A stretch of 64,000 bases of DNA from Planotetraspora sp. A-T 1434 (GCF_025420585.1 NZ_JAOEGB010000011.1:124001-188000); one strand, 5' to 3'; positions 8,949 to 18,728 are shown, counted from the first letter of the stretch. The notes: generated from the letters alone by a model not told the origin. Numbers and translations are program-made.

Positions 8949-9218
8949 AGCTATCGCGGCCCTCGCCTCGCGGCTGGCGCGGCGACACCGGAACCGGCCG
9001 TCCTGTTGCCCGTCATGGCACGGGATCCTAACGATCAGGGGGACTCAAGACACCTCATTAACGAGGAGAAGCGACGCCTCGACCGGTGCGACGATCCGCT
9101 TGTAGCCAAGCCGGCCTGACCCCCCGGAGACCATCGACGGTGACCCGCGATCTGTTCTCAATTGGTGCTACATGCGATAGAAGATCAGTGGCACCTACTG
9201 TCTCTTCTTGAGGTATAC

Positions 9219-9866
9219 GTGAAGAAGCTCCTCCGACTTCTCGCGGCACAGTTGTTCGCGGCCGCCTTCGTTCTCACCACCTTCTCCGGCCCGGCCGGCG
9301 CCGATACCCCGCAAAGCGATGCCGAAATCGCTCAGGAGTGGCAGGCCGCGTGGGATACCTACAAGTTCTATGACGCCTCGCCGCCACCCCTTCCGCATTC
9401 GGGGCGGACCCGGACCAGGACCAGCATCTCCGTCACGATCGACGCCCCCATCGAGCACGTGTTCACCGCGTACTCGAACATCAACAATCACATCGGCAGG
9501 GCCGCGTTCCTTAAGCGGGTCGTCACCCACAGCGACTCGACGCAGAACAACACGCGATACATCAACTTCACGGCCGTCGAGGAGATCCCGTACCAGGGCA
9601 CGCTCGTGACCCTGAAGACGTACGCGCAGCAGCGCATTCACCAGAACGGCTTCTTCTACGAGACCGACACCTGGTCGCAGCCCAACGTCGTCACCCACCA
9701 GAAGATCATCTTCGAGGAGGTCGGTGACGGATCGACCGAGGTCACCGAGAACCTCACCTTCGACGCGGACGACTCACTGATCGATTTCGTCGTGGCGAAC
9801 GGCGTCGCCTCGCACCAGCAGACGCAGGCGGCCATCAAGCAGGCGATCGAGAGCGGCCAGCTCTGA
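9219..9866 (+). CDS. Secreted SRPBCC/START-like protein
   Basis: 215 residues. An N-terminal signal peptide (KKLLRLLAAQLFAAAFVLTT, cleavage after GPAGA) precedes an SRPBCC-like lipid- or polyketide-binding fold with TSISVTIDAPIEHVFTAYSN and FTAVEEIPYQGTLVTLKT. Such folds bind hydrophobic ligands; secretion is unusual for the family. The GTG at 9219 follows TGAGG by 6 nt; the frame upstream of it is not signal-peptide-like. It stands alone, with a 270-bp gap from the divergent sigma gene. Confidence 0.8.
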   Translation: MKKLLRLLAAQLFAAAFVLTTFSGPAGADTPQSDAEIAQEWQAAWDTYKFYDASPPPLPHSGRTRTRTSISVTIDAPIEHVFTAYSNINNHIGRAAFLKRVVTHSDSTQNNTRYINFTAVEEIPYQGTLVTLKTYAQQRIHQNGFFYETDTWSQPNVVTHQKIIFEEVGDGSTEVTENLTFDADDSLIDFVVANGVASHQQTQAAIKQAIESGQL

Positions 9867-10085
9867 TCCTCCTCCCCGAGCGGGGCGCCGCCCGTCCGGC
9901 GCCCTCCGCTCGGCCCATTGGACTTGAGCACGGGAAGCCGGCGCAGGTGGTCCATCCATCGCTCACGGTCTACAGCCCAGGCCTGTCCGCCACCCCGACG
10001 GCGGCCGTGAGCGCCGCCCCGAACTCTGCCGGGTCATGGTGCGACACCTCGACCAGGACCACGAGAACCCCTGGCAGTGACAGGT
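9867..10085. other. Intergenic gap without a recognisable gene
   Basis: About 220 bases between two convergent genes. I see no hairpin strong enough to call as a terminator and no coding signal. Confidence 0.4.
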
Positions 10086-10967
10086 TCAGTGGATTCGGGA
10101 GAGCTTGTCGGGATTGGTGACGGTGTAGATATCCCGCACGCTCTCGCCGTCTGGAGTGAGGTCGACCACGAGGACGGCGAAAGGCGAGTTCGCGACGAAC
10201 ACCACCGCGGACGGGTCGCCGTTGATCCTCCGGTATTGGATGTCCAGTCCCTCCAGGGGGCGGGCAGTGCGGGCCACGAGCAGCCGGGCGACCTTGTCAC
10301 GGCCGTGGATGGGCAGCGGACCGGCCGCCACCGCCTTGCCGCCGCCGTCGGTCCACAGGGTGACCTCCGGCGCGAGGATCTCCAGCAGGGCGTCAAGGTC
10401 GCCGCCGAACGCGGCGGCCACGAACCGCTCGGTCACCCGCCGCTGCGTGCCCGGATCCACCTGATAGCGGGGACGTCGCGCTTGGACGTGCTCACGGGCG
10501 CGGTGGGCGAGCTGCCGGACCGCCGACGGATTGCGGCCGAGCATGTCGGCGATCTCGGTATGGGCGTAGCCGAACACCTCGTGCAGGACGAACACGGCGC
10601 GTTCGAGCGGGGTCAACGTCTCCAGGACCACCAGCAGCGCCATCGACACCGACTCCGACCGCAGGGCCTCGTCGGCGGCGTCGTCGGAGGTCACGAGCGG
10701 CTCCGGCAGCCACGGCCCGAAGTACGTCTCGCGGCGGCGGCTGAGAACGGTCTGGCGGGCCAGGGCCTGGTTCACCGCGATCCGGACGAGGTAGGCCCGG
10801 GGGTTCTCGATCTGCGCCGGATCTCTGGACGCCCATGACAGCCAGGCATCCTGCAGCACGTCCTCAGTGTCGGCGACGCTGCCGAGCATGTTGTAGACGA
10901 TGGAGAACAGCAGCTCCCGATGGTCGGCGAACGCCTGCGTCGCGCTATTCGGCGGGGCATCGGACAT
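10086..10967 (-). CDS. ECF41 / SigJ-type sigma factor with SnoaL-like tail
   Basis: 293 residues: sigma-2 (HRELLFSIVYNMLGSVADTE, DVLQDAWLSW), sigma-4 (LTPLERAVFVLHEVFGYAHT, NPSAVRQLAHRARE) and a C-terminal SnoaL-like domain ending TVTNPDKLSRIH. ECF41 factors have this fused tail and typically sit beside small oxidoreductase or NmrA-like genes, as here. The ATG at 10967 follows GAGGAGG at 6-nt spacing. Its own upstream region contains TGTCACA-N17-CTCTTAAGG, matching the motif before the divergent reductase, which suggests autoregulation. Confidence 0.9.
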   Translation of the reverse strand: MSDAPPNSATQAFADHRELLFSIVYNMLGSVADTEDVLQDAWLSWASRDPAQIENPRAYLVRIAVNQALARQTVLSRRRETYFGPWLPEPLVTSDDAADEALRSESVSMALLVVLETLTPLERAVFVLHEVFGYAHTEIADMLGRNPSAVRQLAHRAREHVQARRPRYQVDPGTQRRVTERFVAAAFGGDLDALLEILAPEVTLWTDGGGKAVAAGPLPIHGRDKVARLLVARTARPLEGLDIQYRRINGDPSAVVFVANSPFAVLVVDLTPDGESVRDIYTVTNPDKLSRIH

Positions 10968-10996
10968 CGTGGGCCTCCTCGCTGGTCCTGGATGCC

Positions 10997-11029
10997 CCTT
11001 AAGAGCAGCAAACGGGCCCAGTTGTGACA
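10997..11029 (-). promoter_or_regulatory. Predicted ECF41-type promoter of the SigJ-like gene
   Basis: On the minus strand, TGTCACA (11029-11023) is followed by 17 nt and CTCTTAAGG (11005-10997), 29 nt before the ATG. TGTCACA is the known ECF41 -35 element; the -10-like part is deduced from three copies in this window. Confidence 0.65.
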
Positions 11030-11115
11030 TCCGCCCCCGAAGTGTGACCGGGATCTCAGCCGGAGAAGCCGTACAGGACCGGAAAAGCCGTACAGGAGAC
11101 GCGGACCGGGACCGA

Positions 11116-11147
11116 TGTCACACTCGGCGGCCCGTGCGGCTCTAAGG
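11116..11147 (+). promoter_or_regulatory. Predicted ECF41-type promoter of the NmrA-like gene
   Basis: TGTCACA (11116-11122), 17 nt, then CTCTAAGG (11140-11147). Spacing is identical to the divergent sigma-gene promoter. The reductase start lies 110 nt downstream. Confidence 0.6.
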
Positions 11148-11257
11148 ATGCGGCACGTAAGCCACGCGGATGAAACGGCAGCCCCTGAAGCGGCAGCCCC
11201 CGCTCCGTGCGGCCGCTGAGCGGGGGCCATCCCCTTGGATTTCACGAGGAGCATCGC

Positions 11258-12133
11258 ATGACCATTCTCGTTACCGGCGCCACCGGAACCGTCGGTGGCC
11301 ACGTCGTCCAGCACCTGCTGCGGGCGGGCCGGAAGGTGCGGGCGTTGACCCGGAACCCGGACGCCGCCCGCCTGCCTGAGGGCGTGGAGGTGGTCGCGGG
11401 CGACCTCGCCGACGTCGCCGGCCTCGCGCCCGCCTTCGAGGGCGTCACCGCCGCCCATCTGATCAATTTCAGCAGGGGCTACCGGCCTCTGAGCAACGGG
11501 CAGGAGATCGTGGACCTGGCTCTTAAGGCCGGGGTTCGCAGCGTCACCGTCCTGGGCGGCTGGGAGGAAGGCAGCCTGGAGCGTGCCGTCCAGGCCAGCT
11601 CCCTGGCGTGGACGCTCCTGCGGCCGGTGGAGTTCATGTCCAACACGCTGGCCGACTGGGGCGAGTCGCTACGCACCGACGGCGTCGTGCGCGAGCCGTA
11701 CGGCGATCGGAAGAGCCCCGCGATCGACGAGTTCGACATCGGCGCCGTGGCGGCGGTGGCGCTGACCCAGTACGGCCACGCGGGCAAGGCGTATCACCTC
11801 ACCGGGCCGGAATTGCTGACCCCCCGCGACAAGGTCCGCATCATCGCTGAGGCCACCGGCCGCGACCTGAGATTCGAGGAGCTCACGCCCGAGGAGACGC
11901 GAGAGGAGTGGGTCGTGAAGGGCAGGCCGCCGGAGCGGCTCATCTTCCACGCGTTCACCGCCAGCGCCCCCGGGATCGGTGACGCGGCCCTGGTGGAGAT
12001 GCTCCTCCGGCTGTACGGCACGTCCAACGAGCGCGGCAGGACCGTGACCGATGCCGTGGAGAAGGTCACCGGTCGCCCGCCGCGCACGTTCGCCGAGTGG
12101 GCGGCCGACCACGCCGGCCACTTCAAGCCATGA
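11258..12133 (+). CDS. NmrA-like NAD(P)H-binding oxidoreductase
   Basis: 291 residues starting ILVTGATGTVGGHVVQHLL, the GxxGxxG dinucleotide-binding motif of atypical SDR/NmrA proteins. The fold continues with WTLLRPVEFMSNTLADWG, where the usual YxxxK is absent, as in NmrA relatives. It may reduce small quinone- or aldehyde-like substrates or sense NADP. The ATG at 11258 follows GAGGA by 8 nt. It is divergent from the ECF41 sigma gene and carries the same promoter motif, so it is probably a member of that regulon. Confidence 0.88.
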   Translation: MTILVTGATGTVGGHVVQHLLRAGRKVRALTRNPDAARLPEGVEVVAGDLADVAGLAPAFEGVTAAHLINFSRGYRPLSNGQEIVDLALKAGVRSVTVLGGWEEGSLERAVQASSLAWTLLRPVEFMSNTLADWGESLRTDGVVREPYGDRKSPAIDEFDIGAVAAVALTQYGHAGKAYHLTGPELLTPRDKVRIIAEATGRDLRFEELTPEETREEWVVKGRPPERLIFHAFTASAPGIGDAALVEMLLRLYGTSNERGRTVTDAVEKVTGRPPRTFAEWAADHAGHFKP

Positions 12134-12309
12134 CCCCTGCCCGATCAGGCCTCCGGCTCCCGTCGAACGGCGGGGCCCCGGCGTGATCGAGCGACCGCCC
12201 GAGGGGATCCGGGGCGTCCGCGACCGGTCTTAGCCGCTCGGCGTACGCGTCGGCTCTTCGAGGTCGGGATTTGGCCGGTGGGGGGCGTTACTCGCTAGCC
12301 TGAGGCGCG

Positions 12310-13464
12310 ATGAACCGTTTGACGACGTCAAGAGGTGAGTTCGACCTCACCCGCTTCCCCGAGGATCCCCGCGACCCGCTTCGCGCCTGGGACGCCGCCG
12401 ACGAGTACCTGCTGCGGCACCTCGACGGAATCGACGGCGAACCGGCGGACCTCTCGGGCACCGTGGTCGTGCTGGGCGATCGGTGGGGCGCCCTGGTCAC
12501 CGCGATCGCCGATCACAGTCCGGTGCAGATCACGGACTCCTTCCTCGGCCAGGAGGCGACCCGGGCGAACCTGGCACGCAACGGGGTCGCCGCGGACGCG
12601 GTGCGGCTCCGTACGACCAGGGACACACCGCCGGAGCGGATCGACGTGCTGCTGATCCGGGTGCCCAAGAGCCTCGCGCTCCTGGAGGACCAGTTGCATC
12701 GCCTGGCACCCCACGTCCACTCGGAAACCGTGGTCATCGGCGCCGGGATGGTCACCGAGATCCACTCCTCGACGCTGAAGCTGTTCGAACGGATCCTCGG
12801 GCCGACGAGGACGTCGCTGGCGGCGAAGAAGGCGCGTCTCATCTTCTGCTCACCGGACACTCGGCTCCCCCGGGGCACGAACCCGTGGCCGCGAAGCTAC
12901 GCGCTGCCTGCCGGCATCGGAGCCGTCTCGGGCCTGACCGTCGTCAACCACGCGGGCATCTTCTGCGCCGACCGTCTCGACGTCGGCACTCGCTTCCTGC
13001 TGGAGAACCTGCCGCCGCACGACGGGCGCGAACACGTCGTCGATCTGGGCTGCGGCAACGGGGTGGTCGGGCTCGCCGCGGCACTGGCCGGCAGCGAAGC
13101 TCAGGTGACGTTCATCGACGAGTCCTATCAGGCGCTGGCCTCGGCGAAGGCCACATTCCGGGCCAATGTGGAAGCCGGCACGACCGCGGAGTTCCTGGCG
13201 GCCGACGGCATGTCGGCCATGCCGGCGGGAACGGTTGACCTGGTGCTCAACAACCCGCCGTTCCACTCGCACCGCGCGACGTCCGACGCCACGGCCTGGC
13301 GCATGTTCAACGGATCACGCGCCGCACTGCGCCGCGGGGGCGAGCTGTGGGTGGTCGGCAACCGGCACCTCGGCTACCACGTGAAGCTGCGGCGGCTCTT
13401 CGGCAACTGCGAGACCATCGCGAGCAACCCCAGGTTCGTCGTCCTGCGGGCCGTGAAGCGCTGA
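12310..13464 (+). CDS. rlmG: rRNA (guanine-N2)-methyltransferase, RlmG/RsmC family
   Basis: 384 residues with the two-domain RlmG architecture. The degenerate N-terminal methyltransferase fold begins with RFPEDPRDPLRAWDAADEYL, closely resembling the RlmG N-terminus. The active C-terminal Rossmann domain has VVDLGCGNGVVGLAAALAG for S-adenosylmethionine and NNPPFHSHR, the N-P-P-F motif of base-amino methylation. Length equals the roughly 380-residue E. coli enzyme, which methylates G1835 of 23S rRNA. Target position is by homology. The ATG at 12310 has a weak GAGG upstream. Confidence 0.85.
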   Translation: MNRLTTSRGEFDLTRFPEDPRDPLRAWDAADEYLLRHLDGIDGEPADLSGTVVVLGDRWGALVTAIADHSPVQITDSFLGQEATRANLARNGVAADAVRLRTTRDTPPERIDVLLIRVPKSLALLEDQLHRLAPHVHSETVVIGAGMVTEIHSSTLKLFERILGPTRTSLAAKKARLIFCSPDTRLPRGTNPWPRSYALPAGIGAVSGLTVVNHAGIFCADRLDVGTRFLLENLPPHDGREHVVDLGCGNGVVGLAAALAGSEAQVTFIDESYQALASAKATFRANVEAGTTAEFLAADGMSAMPAGTVDLVLNNPPFHSHRATSDATAWRMFNGSRAALRRGGELWVVGNRHLGYHVKLRRLFGNCETIASNPRFVVLRAVKR

Positions 13465-13490
13465 CGGCACACCGGCGGCCGGTTCGCCGC

Positions 13491-14345
13491 TCAGAAGAGG
13501 GTCAGCGGCTCGTCGGCCGGCATGGGCTCGGGCAGAGGATCGATCTCGGGCAGCCGGGCCCGCACGTCGTCGTGGAAACGACGGGCGAGCGTCAGCGCGT
13601 CGGCGTTGTCGGGAGTATGGATGAACACGGTCGGCGAGCGCCCCTCGCGCAGCCATTCGGTGACCGTGCCGATCCAGTGCCGCCAACCCTCAATCGTGCG
13701 CGCCGTGGAGTCACGGCCCAGGTAGCGAACGATCGGGCGGTCGGTCAGAGCGACCGACCGGCGGGGCACGCGCGGCTTCTTCGTCCATGCGTCGCGTTCG
13801 GCGTCGCTCGTGGGAGGGCTCTGGAAGAGAGTGATGGTGTCGAACGGGATCCACTCGGCGTCCACGCCTGCGAGGACTCTCTCGAGAAGCCCTGCGGACC
13901 GTACGTCGTCGAAGAACGCGCGGTGGCGCACCTCGACCGCGTACCTGTACGCCCGGGGAAGCCTGTGCAGAAAGCCCGTCAGGGTGCCGAGGTCGGCCGG
14001 GCCGAATGATCCCGGCAGTTGGACCCAGAGGGCGTGGGCTCGCGGCCCGAGTGGCTCGATCGCGTCGAGGAACGATCCGAGCTCCTCGTCGATGCCGCTT
14101 AGGCGGCGCTCGTGCGTGATCGTCTTGGGCAGCTTGACGACGAAGCGGAAGTCGGGACTGGTCTGCCGCGCCCACGACTCCACTGTGCTCCTCGCCGGAG
14201 TCGCGTAGAACGTCGTGTTGCCCTCGACCGCGTTGCACCAGGTCGCGTAGGACCGCAGGCGCTCCCCGGGAGGGAGCGGATGAGGGAGGAGACGCCCCTG
14301 CCATGGCGCGTGGGTCCACATCGCGCATCCCACATGAAGCCGCAT
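13491..14345 (-). CDS. DUF72 (YecE-like) family protein
   Basis: 284 residues. The TIM-barrel-like DUF72 hallmarks are RLHVGCAMWTHAPWQGRLLP at the start, WCNAVEGNTTFYATPARSTV, FRFVVKLPKTITHERRL and RYAVEVRHRAFFDD. The biochemical function is unknown; the fold resembles sugar-phosphate barrel enzymes. ATG 14345 is chosen because the conserved domain begins at residue 2. A longer upstream extension has no domain content, and the ribosome binding site is weak. It is convergent with the rRNA methyltransferase gene and tail-to-head with the STAND gene. Confidence 0.88.
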   Translation of the reverse strand: MRLHVGCAMWTHAPWQGRLLPHPLPPGERLRSYATWCNAVEGNTTFYATPARSTVESWARQTSPDFRFVVKLPKTITHERRLSGIDEELGSFLDAIEPLGPRAHALWVQLPGSFGPADLGTLTGFLHRLPRAYRYAVEVRHRAFFDDVRSAGLLERVLAGVDAEWIPFDTITLFQSPPTSDAERDAWTKKPRVPRRSVALTDRPIVRYLGRDSTARTIEGWRHWIGTVTEWLREGRSPTVFIHTPDNADALTLARRFHDDVRARLPEIDPLPEPMPADEPLTLF

Positions 14346-14435
14346 GCCCCAGACGCTACCAACGCCTCCTGTACGGCTCTCGCGACCGCTGGGAGAGACA
14401 AGTCCGCGGTGGACGTCAAGTGGCACATAAGGCCT

Positions 14436-17400
14436 TCAGCAGGTGGGCCGGTAGTCCACGGAGGGGAGGTAGGTGGCCCACTCTCCTCGGGTGAGGTCGC
14501 GGCCGATCTCCTGGCAGAGCTTCCCCACGAGCGGCTCAGGCTGGAGCGACCAGCGGATGATCCTGCCGTCGTCTCCTCCGGAGATCAGGTCTCCGTCGGA
14601 GGTGAAGGCCAGGCCCTTGATCGGGGCCGTGTGGCCGGTGAGCGTGACCGTCGGCCTCTTGGACGCGAGGTCCCAGACGATGATCGTGCGATCGTCGCCC
14701 GCTGACGCGAGTGCCCGGCCGTCCCTGCTGAAGGCGAGGACCTGGATCGGGGCGGTGTGGCCTGTCAGCGTGTCGTACTGCTCCCCGGTCCGCGTGTCCC
14801 AGAGTTTGACGGTCCGGTCGGCGCCCGCCGTGGCGATCAGCTTGCCGTCGGGGCTGAAGGCCACGTCGAGCACCGAGCCTTGCCTGGTCCTGAGGGAGCG
14901 GACCTCCCGGTCGTGGGCCAGGTCCCAGACGACCAGGTCTCCGGCGGGGCCGGTGGTGGCGAGCAGCGGGTCGCGCGGGCTGAACGCCAGTGCCGAGACG
15001 AGGTAGCCAGGACCCGGGAACGGCGCCTCGGCCGGGTTCTCCAGATCGTGGACGTCCCAGCGGAACCGGCCGAGCGCGGTCGCGACGAGGAAACGCCCGC
15101 GCGGATCGAAGCCGACGTCGGTGGAGGCGCCCAGCCCCCTGTACGTGATCGTGGTGAGTCTTCGCCTGCTGTCTACGTCCCAGATGGTGACCGTGTGGCT
15201 GCGGGTGACGGTGGCGAGCCGGTGTCCGTCCGGGCTGAACGCGACGGCCCGGACGTGATCGGGATGGTCGCCCAACGTGGCGATCGGGTTTCCGTGCGCG
15301 TCCCACAGCCGGACGGTCTTGTCGCTGCTCGCCGACGCGATGACCCGCCCATCCGGGCTGATCTCGATGTCGTTCACGGCCCGGCTGTGTCCACTGAACG
15401 GAGGGAGGGCGCGCTCGCGGATCACGATGGTCCGGCCCAATCCGGCCGAGGCGAGCATCGAGCCGTCGGCGCTCAAAGCGAGGGACAGCGCCTCCGTGCG
15501 GCTTCTGTCCTGATAGGTCTCGATGGGCTGCCGTCGCGCGATGTCCCAGACGGTGATCAGGCCGTCCTCGTCGGCGACGGCGATCCGACCGGCGACGGGC
15601 GCGGACATGTCCCAGGTGTACGGCGACTGCTCCGGCAGCGCGGACAGGAAGGTCACACCGTCGTGAGCGATTCGCCAGAACCGCACCCCGTGATATGCCG
15701 ATCCCGTGGCGAGGGTGCCGTCGGCGGAATCGAAGCCCAGCCTGTGGACGCCTTCGGCGCGAATCGCGGCGACCTCGGCCCCGGAGGCCACATCCCACAC
15801 GAGGGGTTTGTCCGTTCCTCCCGTGGCCGACACCAGAAATGCCCGGTCGGGGCTGAACGCGAGAGCCACGACCTCCTCCCGGTGCCCCTTCAGGGTCCGC
15901 TTGTTCCCGCTCAGCAGGTCCCACACCTCGATCGCACCCTTGCCCGCCCCGACGGCGATCTTCGTCCCGTCGGGGCTCAGCGCCATCGCGTCGGTGAGTT
16001 TCTCCCGTGACCGCCGGAACACCGGCCGGCCGGAGCTCAGGTCCCACACGACGATCGTGCCCTTGGTGGCCTCGAGCGCGGCCCCCCTGACGACGGCGGC
16101 GAGCAGCCTGCCGTCGCGGCTGAACGCCACCGCCCTGGCGTGAACCTCCCCCATCCCCGCGAGTTCGACGTGCTCGGAGAAGGTCGCGACGCGGGTGCGG
16201 CCGCGCAGGTTCCAGAGGCCGACCGTTCCGTCGGTGCCTGCCGAGGCCAGCCGTGAGCCGTCCGGACTGAACGCCACCCCGAAGACCGCCGGCCCTTCGG
16301 CGTTGAGCTCGATCCGGCGTTGCGCCGCGGCCGACACGCTCACCAGGGCGCCCCGCGTCTCGGGCTCCGGATTGAGACGGAACGCGGCAATCGCCAGCAG
16401 ACCGGCCAGATCGGGATCGGTGCCGAGGAGTGATCGGGCCTTCAGGGACAGTTGCCCGGACAGGGCGACCATCTGCTGGTGGCCGGCCTCCTGGCCCTGC
16501 CGTACGGCCACGCCTCCGCCGAGCAGGGCGAGCAGGAAGAGCGCGGCCATTCCGGCCAGAAGGCGTTGCAGGAGCCGGGTGCGGCGTCTCGTCGCGGTGC
16601 GCTCGCTCTCCTCCAGCGTACGGCTGGCCCGCAGAAAGGCGCTTTCGACGTCGTTCAGCTCCTGCGGGTGATCCTCCGCCCAGGTCCGGGCGGCGAGAAG
16701 CTGGGCGCCTCGATACAGGGCTCCCGAATCGCGCTCCAGTTCCCGCCACGTCTGCGCGGCATCGGTGAGCCGCCGATGGACGAACAGGTTCTCGCGGTCG
16801 TCGGTGAGCCAGCGGTGAAGCCGGGGCCAGGCCCGGATCAGCGCTTCGTGCGCCACGTCCACCGTCTCCTCCGCGAGGACGACCAGCCGTGCGGCCGCCA
16901 GCCGGTCCAGCACCGCGGAGGTGACTTCGGGGTCGGCCACGCCGACGAGCTCCCCCCGGGAGATGGGGCGCCTGGTGTCCTCTGTGCCGTCTCCCAGCGC
17001 GGTCAGTCTCACGAAGATCCTGCGCGCGGCCCGCTGCTCCGAGGGGGCCAGCTCGTCGAAGACCCGTTCCGCGCTCTGCGCGATGGCCCCGCGTACGCCG
17101 CCGGCCGCCTGATAGGCCGGCAGCGTGAGACTCGGGCCGGTGCGGTTCCGCCAGGTCTCCAGCAGCGCGTGCGAAACCAGCGGCAGGCTGCCCGGCTCCT
17201 CGGCGGCGTCGGCCAGCACCGTGGCCAGCAGGTCGGGTTCCACGGTGAGCCCCGCCTGGGCGGCGGGCCGTACGACGATCTCCTGAAGGTCGGCCGACGA
17301 CACCGGTCCGACGAGCATCTGGGCCTCGCCGCCCAGAGCCTCGACCAGGTCCGGATGCTGGGTCAGGTGGGCGAGGAAGTCGGCTCGTATGCCGAGAACG

Positions 17401-18728
17401 AGAACGGTGCGACGGTCGGCGCCGAGTGCCAGCTCCAGCAGTGCCTCGACGAAACGGCGGCGTTCTCCGTCGTCGGCGCACAGCGTGAAGGTCTCCTCGA
17501 ACTGGTCCACCACCAGCAGGAGGCGCGTCTGCGGCCCACCGTTCGCCGCGCCACGCAGCGCGATGTCCAGGGCGCCGTCCAGGGCGGCGTTCACGGCGCC
17601 CAGATCGCCGGGATCGCCTGACAGGGCGGCGCGGAGCACCTCGGGATCGCCGCCGGACGTCTTCGCCACCAGGTCGGCCAACGTGTCCAACGGGTGTTCG
17701 CCCGGCGTCATGACCAGGCCCCGCCACGGCCCGGCCGTACCGCTGGAGATCGCCCCCAGCAGGCCCGCGCGCAGGAGGGACGACTTTCCGCTTCCCGACG
17801 CTCCGAACACGCCGACGACCGGAAGCCGGTCGACCAGCTCGCGGAGCCGCTCGACCTGCTGAGAGCGGCCGAAGAACCATGCTTCGTCCTCCGGCTGGAA
17901 CGCCATCAGACCCCGGTACGGGCAGTCGCCCGCGGCCCATCCTTCCGTCTCCTGAGGTGTGGCGGGCATCCGCGACGACGGGCCCAGGGCCGGGAGGAGG
18001 TCCTCGTCACCGCGGAGCATCGCCTCGTGCAGACGTTGGAGCACCGGGCCGGGTTCGATGCCGAGCTGAGCGTTCAACAGGTCGCGGGTGCGGCGGAAGA
18101 CCTCCAGTGCCTCCACCTGACGGCCGGACCGGTACAGCGCGAGCATGAGATGCGCGCGCAGACTCTCTCGGTACGGATGCTCCCGGGTGAGGTCGGCCAG
18201 CTCGGCGGCCACCTCGATGTGCCGGCCCAGAGCGAGCCCGGCCTCCGCCAGCCGCTCGTGAGCGGTGAGCCGCGACTCCTCCAGCCGCCGGGCCTCCTCG
18301 GCGATGGACGCGCAGTCGGCGAACCCCGCGAACGCCGGCCCCCGCCACAGGCTGAGCGCCGCGCGCAGCCGGTCACGGGCCGGTTCGAGATCTCCCCGGT
18401 CCAGGGCCGCGCTCCCCTGCGCGGCGAGGCTGCGGAAACGCGCCGAGTCGAGCGCGTCGGTGATGATCGCATACCCGCCCGGCCGTCCAGGCAGGACATG
18501 GGCGCCGAACATCCGCCGCAGCTGGTGGACGTAGAGGTGGATGTTGCGCCGCGCGGACGCGGGCGGCTGATCACCCCAGACGGCGGCGATCAGCCAGTCG
18601 ATCGAGACCGGCTGTCCGGCCTTGGACAACAGCGCGGCAAGGGTGAGCTGAAGCTTGGGGGCTCCGCTGACAGCAACCAGCCGGCCGTCACGGGAGACGC
18701 CGAGCGGTCCGAGAACGTGAAATTCCAC
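14436..18728 (-). CDS. SARP/BTAD-nSTAND-WD40 giant regulatory protein
   Basis: 1430 residues. Residues 1-95 form an OmpR-like winged helix of the SARP type (EFHVLGPLGVSRDGRLV, HLYVHQLRRMFG), 100-245 a BTAD helical domain, and about 285-680 an nSTAND1 NTPase with Walker A GASGSGKSS near 314 and Walker B LLLVVDQFEETF near 406. A hydrophobic segment near 720-740 (LLAGMAALFLLALLGGG) is probably membrane-spanning. About 800-1400 hold many WD40 repeats (AFSPDGSRLASAGTDGTVGL, WDLASKRPTVTLTGHTAPIK). Such proteins are AfsR-like activators or STAND switches triggered by WD40 ligand binding. GTG 18728 follows GCGGAG. A cytochrome P450 lies divergently. Confidence 0.92.
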   Translation of the reverse strand: MEFHVLGPLGVSRDGRLVAVSGAPKLQLTLAALLSKAGQPVSIDWLIAAVWGDQPPASARRNIHLYVHQLRRMFGAHVLPGRPGGYAIITDALDSARFRSLAAQGSAALDRGDLEPARDRLRAALSLWRGPAFAGFADCASIAEEARRLEESRLTAHERLAEAGLALGRHIEVAAELADLTREHPYRESLRAHLMLALYRSGRQVEALEVFRRTRDLLNAQLGIEPGPVLQRLHEAMLRGDEDLLPALGPSSRMPATPQETEGWAAGDCPYRGLMAFQPEDEAWFFGRSQQVERLRELVDRLPVVGVFGASGSGKSSLLRAGLLGAISSGTAGPWRGLVMTPGEHPLDTLADLVAKTSGGDPEVLRAALSGDPGDLGAVNAALDGALDIALRGAANGGPQTRLLLVVDQFEETFTLCADDGERRRFVEALLELALGADRRTVLVLGIRADFLAHLTQHPDLVEALGGEAQMLVGPVSSADLQEIVVRPAAQAGLTVEPDLLATVLADAAEEPGSLPLVSHALLETWRNRTGPSLTLPAYQAAGGVRGAIAQSAERVFDELAPSEQRAARRIFVRLTALGDGTEDTRRPISRGELVGVADPEVTSAVLDRLAAARLVVLAEETVDVAHEALIRAWPRLHRWLTDDRENLFVHRRLTDAAQTWRELERDSGALYRGAQLLAARTWAEDHPQELNDVESAFLRASRTLEESERTATRRRTRLLQRLLAGMAALFLLALLGGGVAVRQGQEAGHQQMVALSGQLSLKARSLLGTDPDLAGLLAIAAFRLNPEPETRGALVSVSAAAQRRIELNAEGPAVFGVAFSPDGSRLASAGTDGTVGLWNLRGRTRVATFSEHVELAGMGEVHARAVAFSRDGRLLAAVVRGAALEATKGTIVVWDLSSGRPVFRRSREKLTDAMALSPDGTKIAVGAGKGAIEVWDLLSGNKRTLKGHREEVVALAFSPDRAFLVSATGGTDKPLVWDVASGAEVAAIRAEGVHRLGFDSADGTLATGSAYHGVRFWRIAHDGVTFLSALPEQSPYTWDMSAPVAGRIAVADEDGLITVWDIARRQPIETYQDRSRTEALSLALSADGSMLASAGLGRTIVIRERALPPFSGHSRAVNDIEISPDGRVIASASSDKTVRLWDAHGNPIATLGDHPDHVRAVAFSPDGHRLATVTRSHTVTIWDVDSRRRLTTITYRGLGASTDVGFDPRGRFLVATALGRFRWDVHDLENPAEAPFPGPGYLVSALAFSPRDPLLATTGPAGDLVVWDLAHDREVRSLRTRQGSVLDVAFSPDGKLIATAGADRTVKLWDTRTGEQYDTLTGHTAPIQVLAFSRDGRALASAGDDRTIIVWDLASKRPTVTLTGHTAPIKGLAFTSDGDLISGGDDGRIIRWSLQPEPLVGKLCQEIGRDLTRGEWATYLPSVDYRPTC

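Noticed and set aside
6814-8988. Single 724-codon frame spanning the serine hydrolase and sigma gene
   Set aside because: The N-terminal third is the sigma gene read in the wrong phase (arginine/alanine-rich). The hydrolase has its own ATG and ribosome binding site at 7905.
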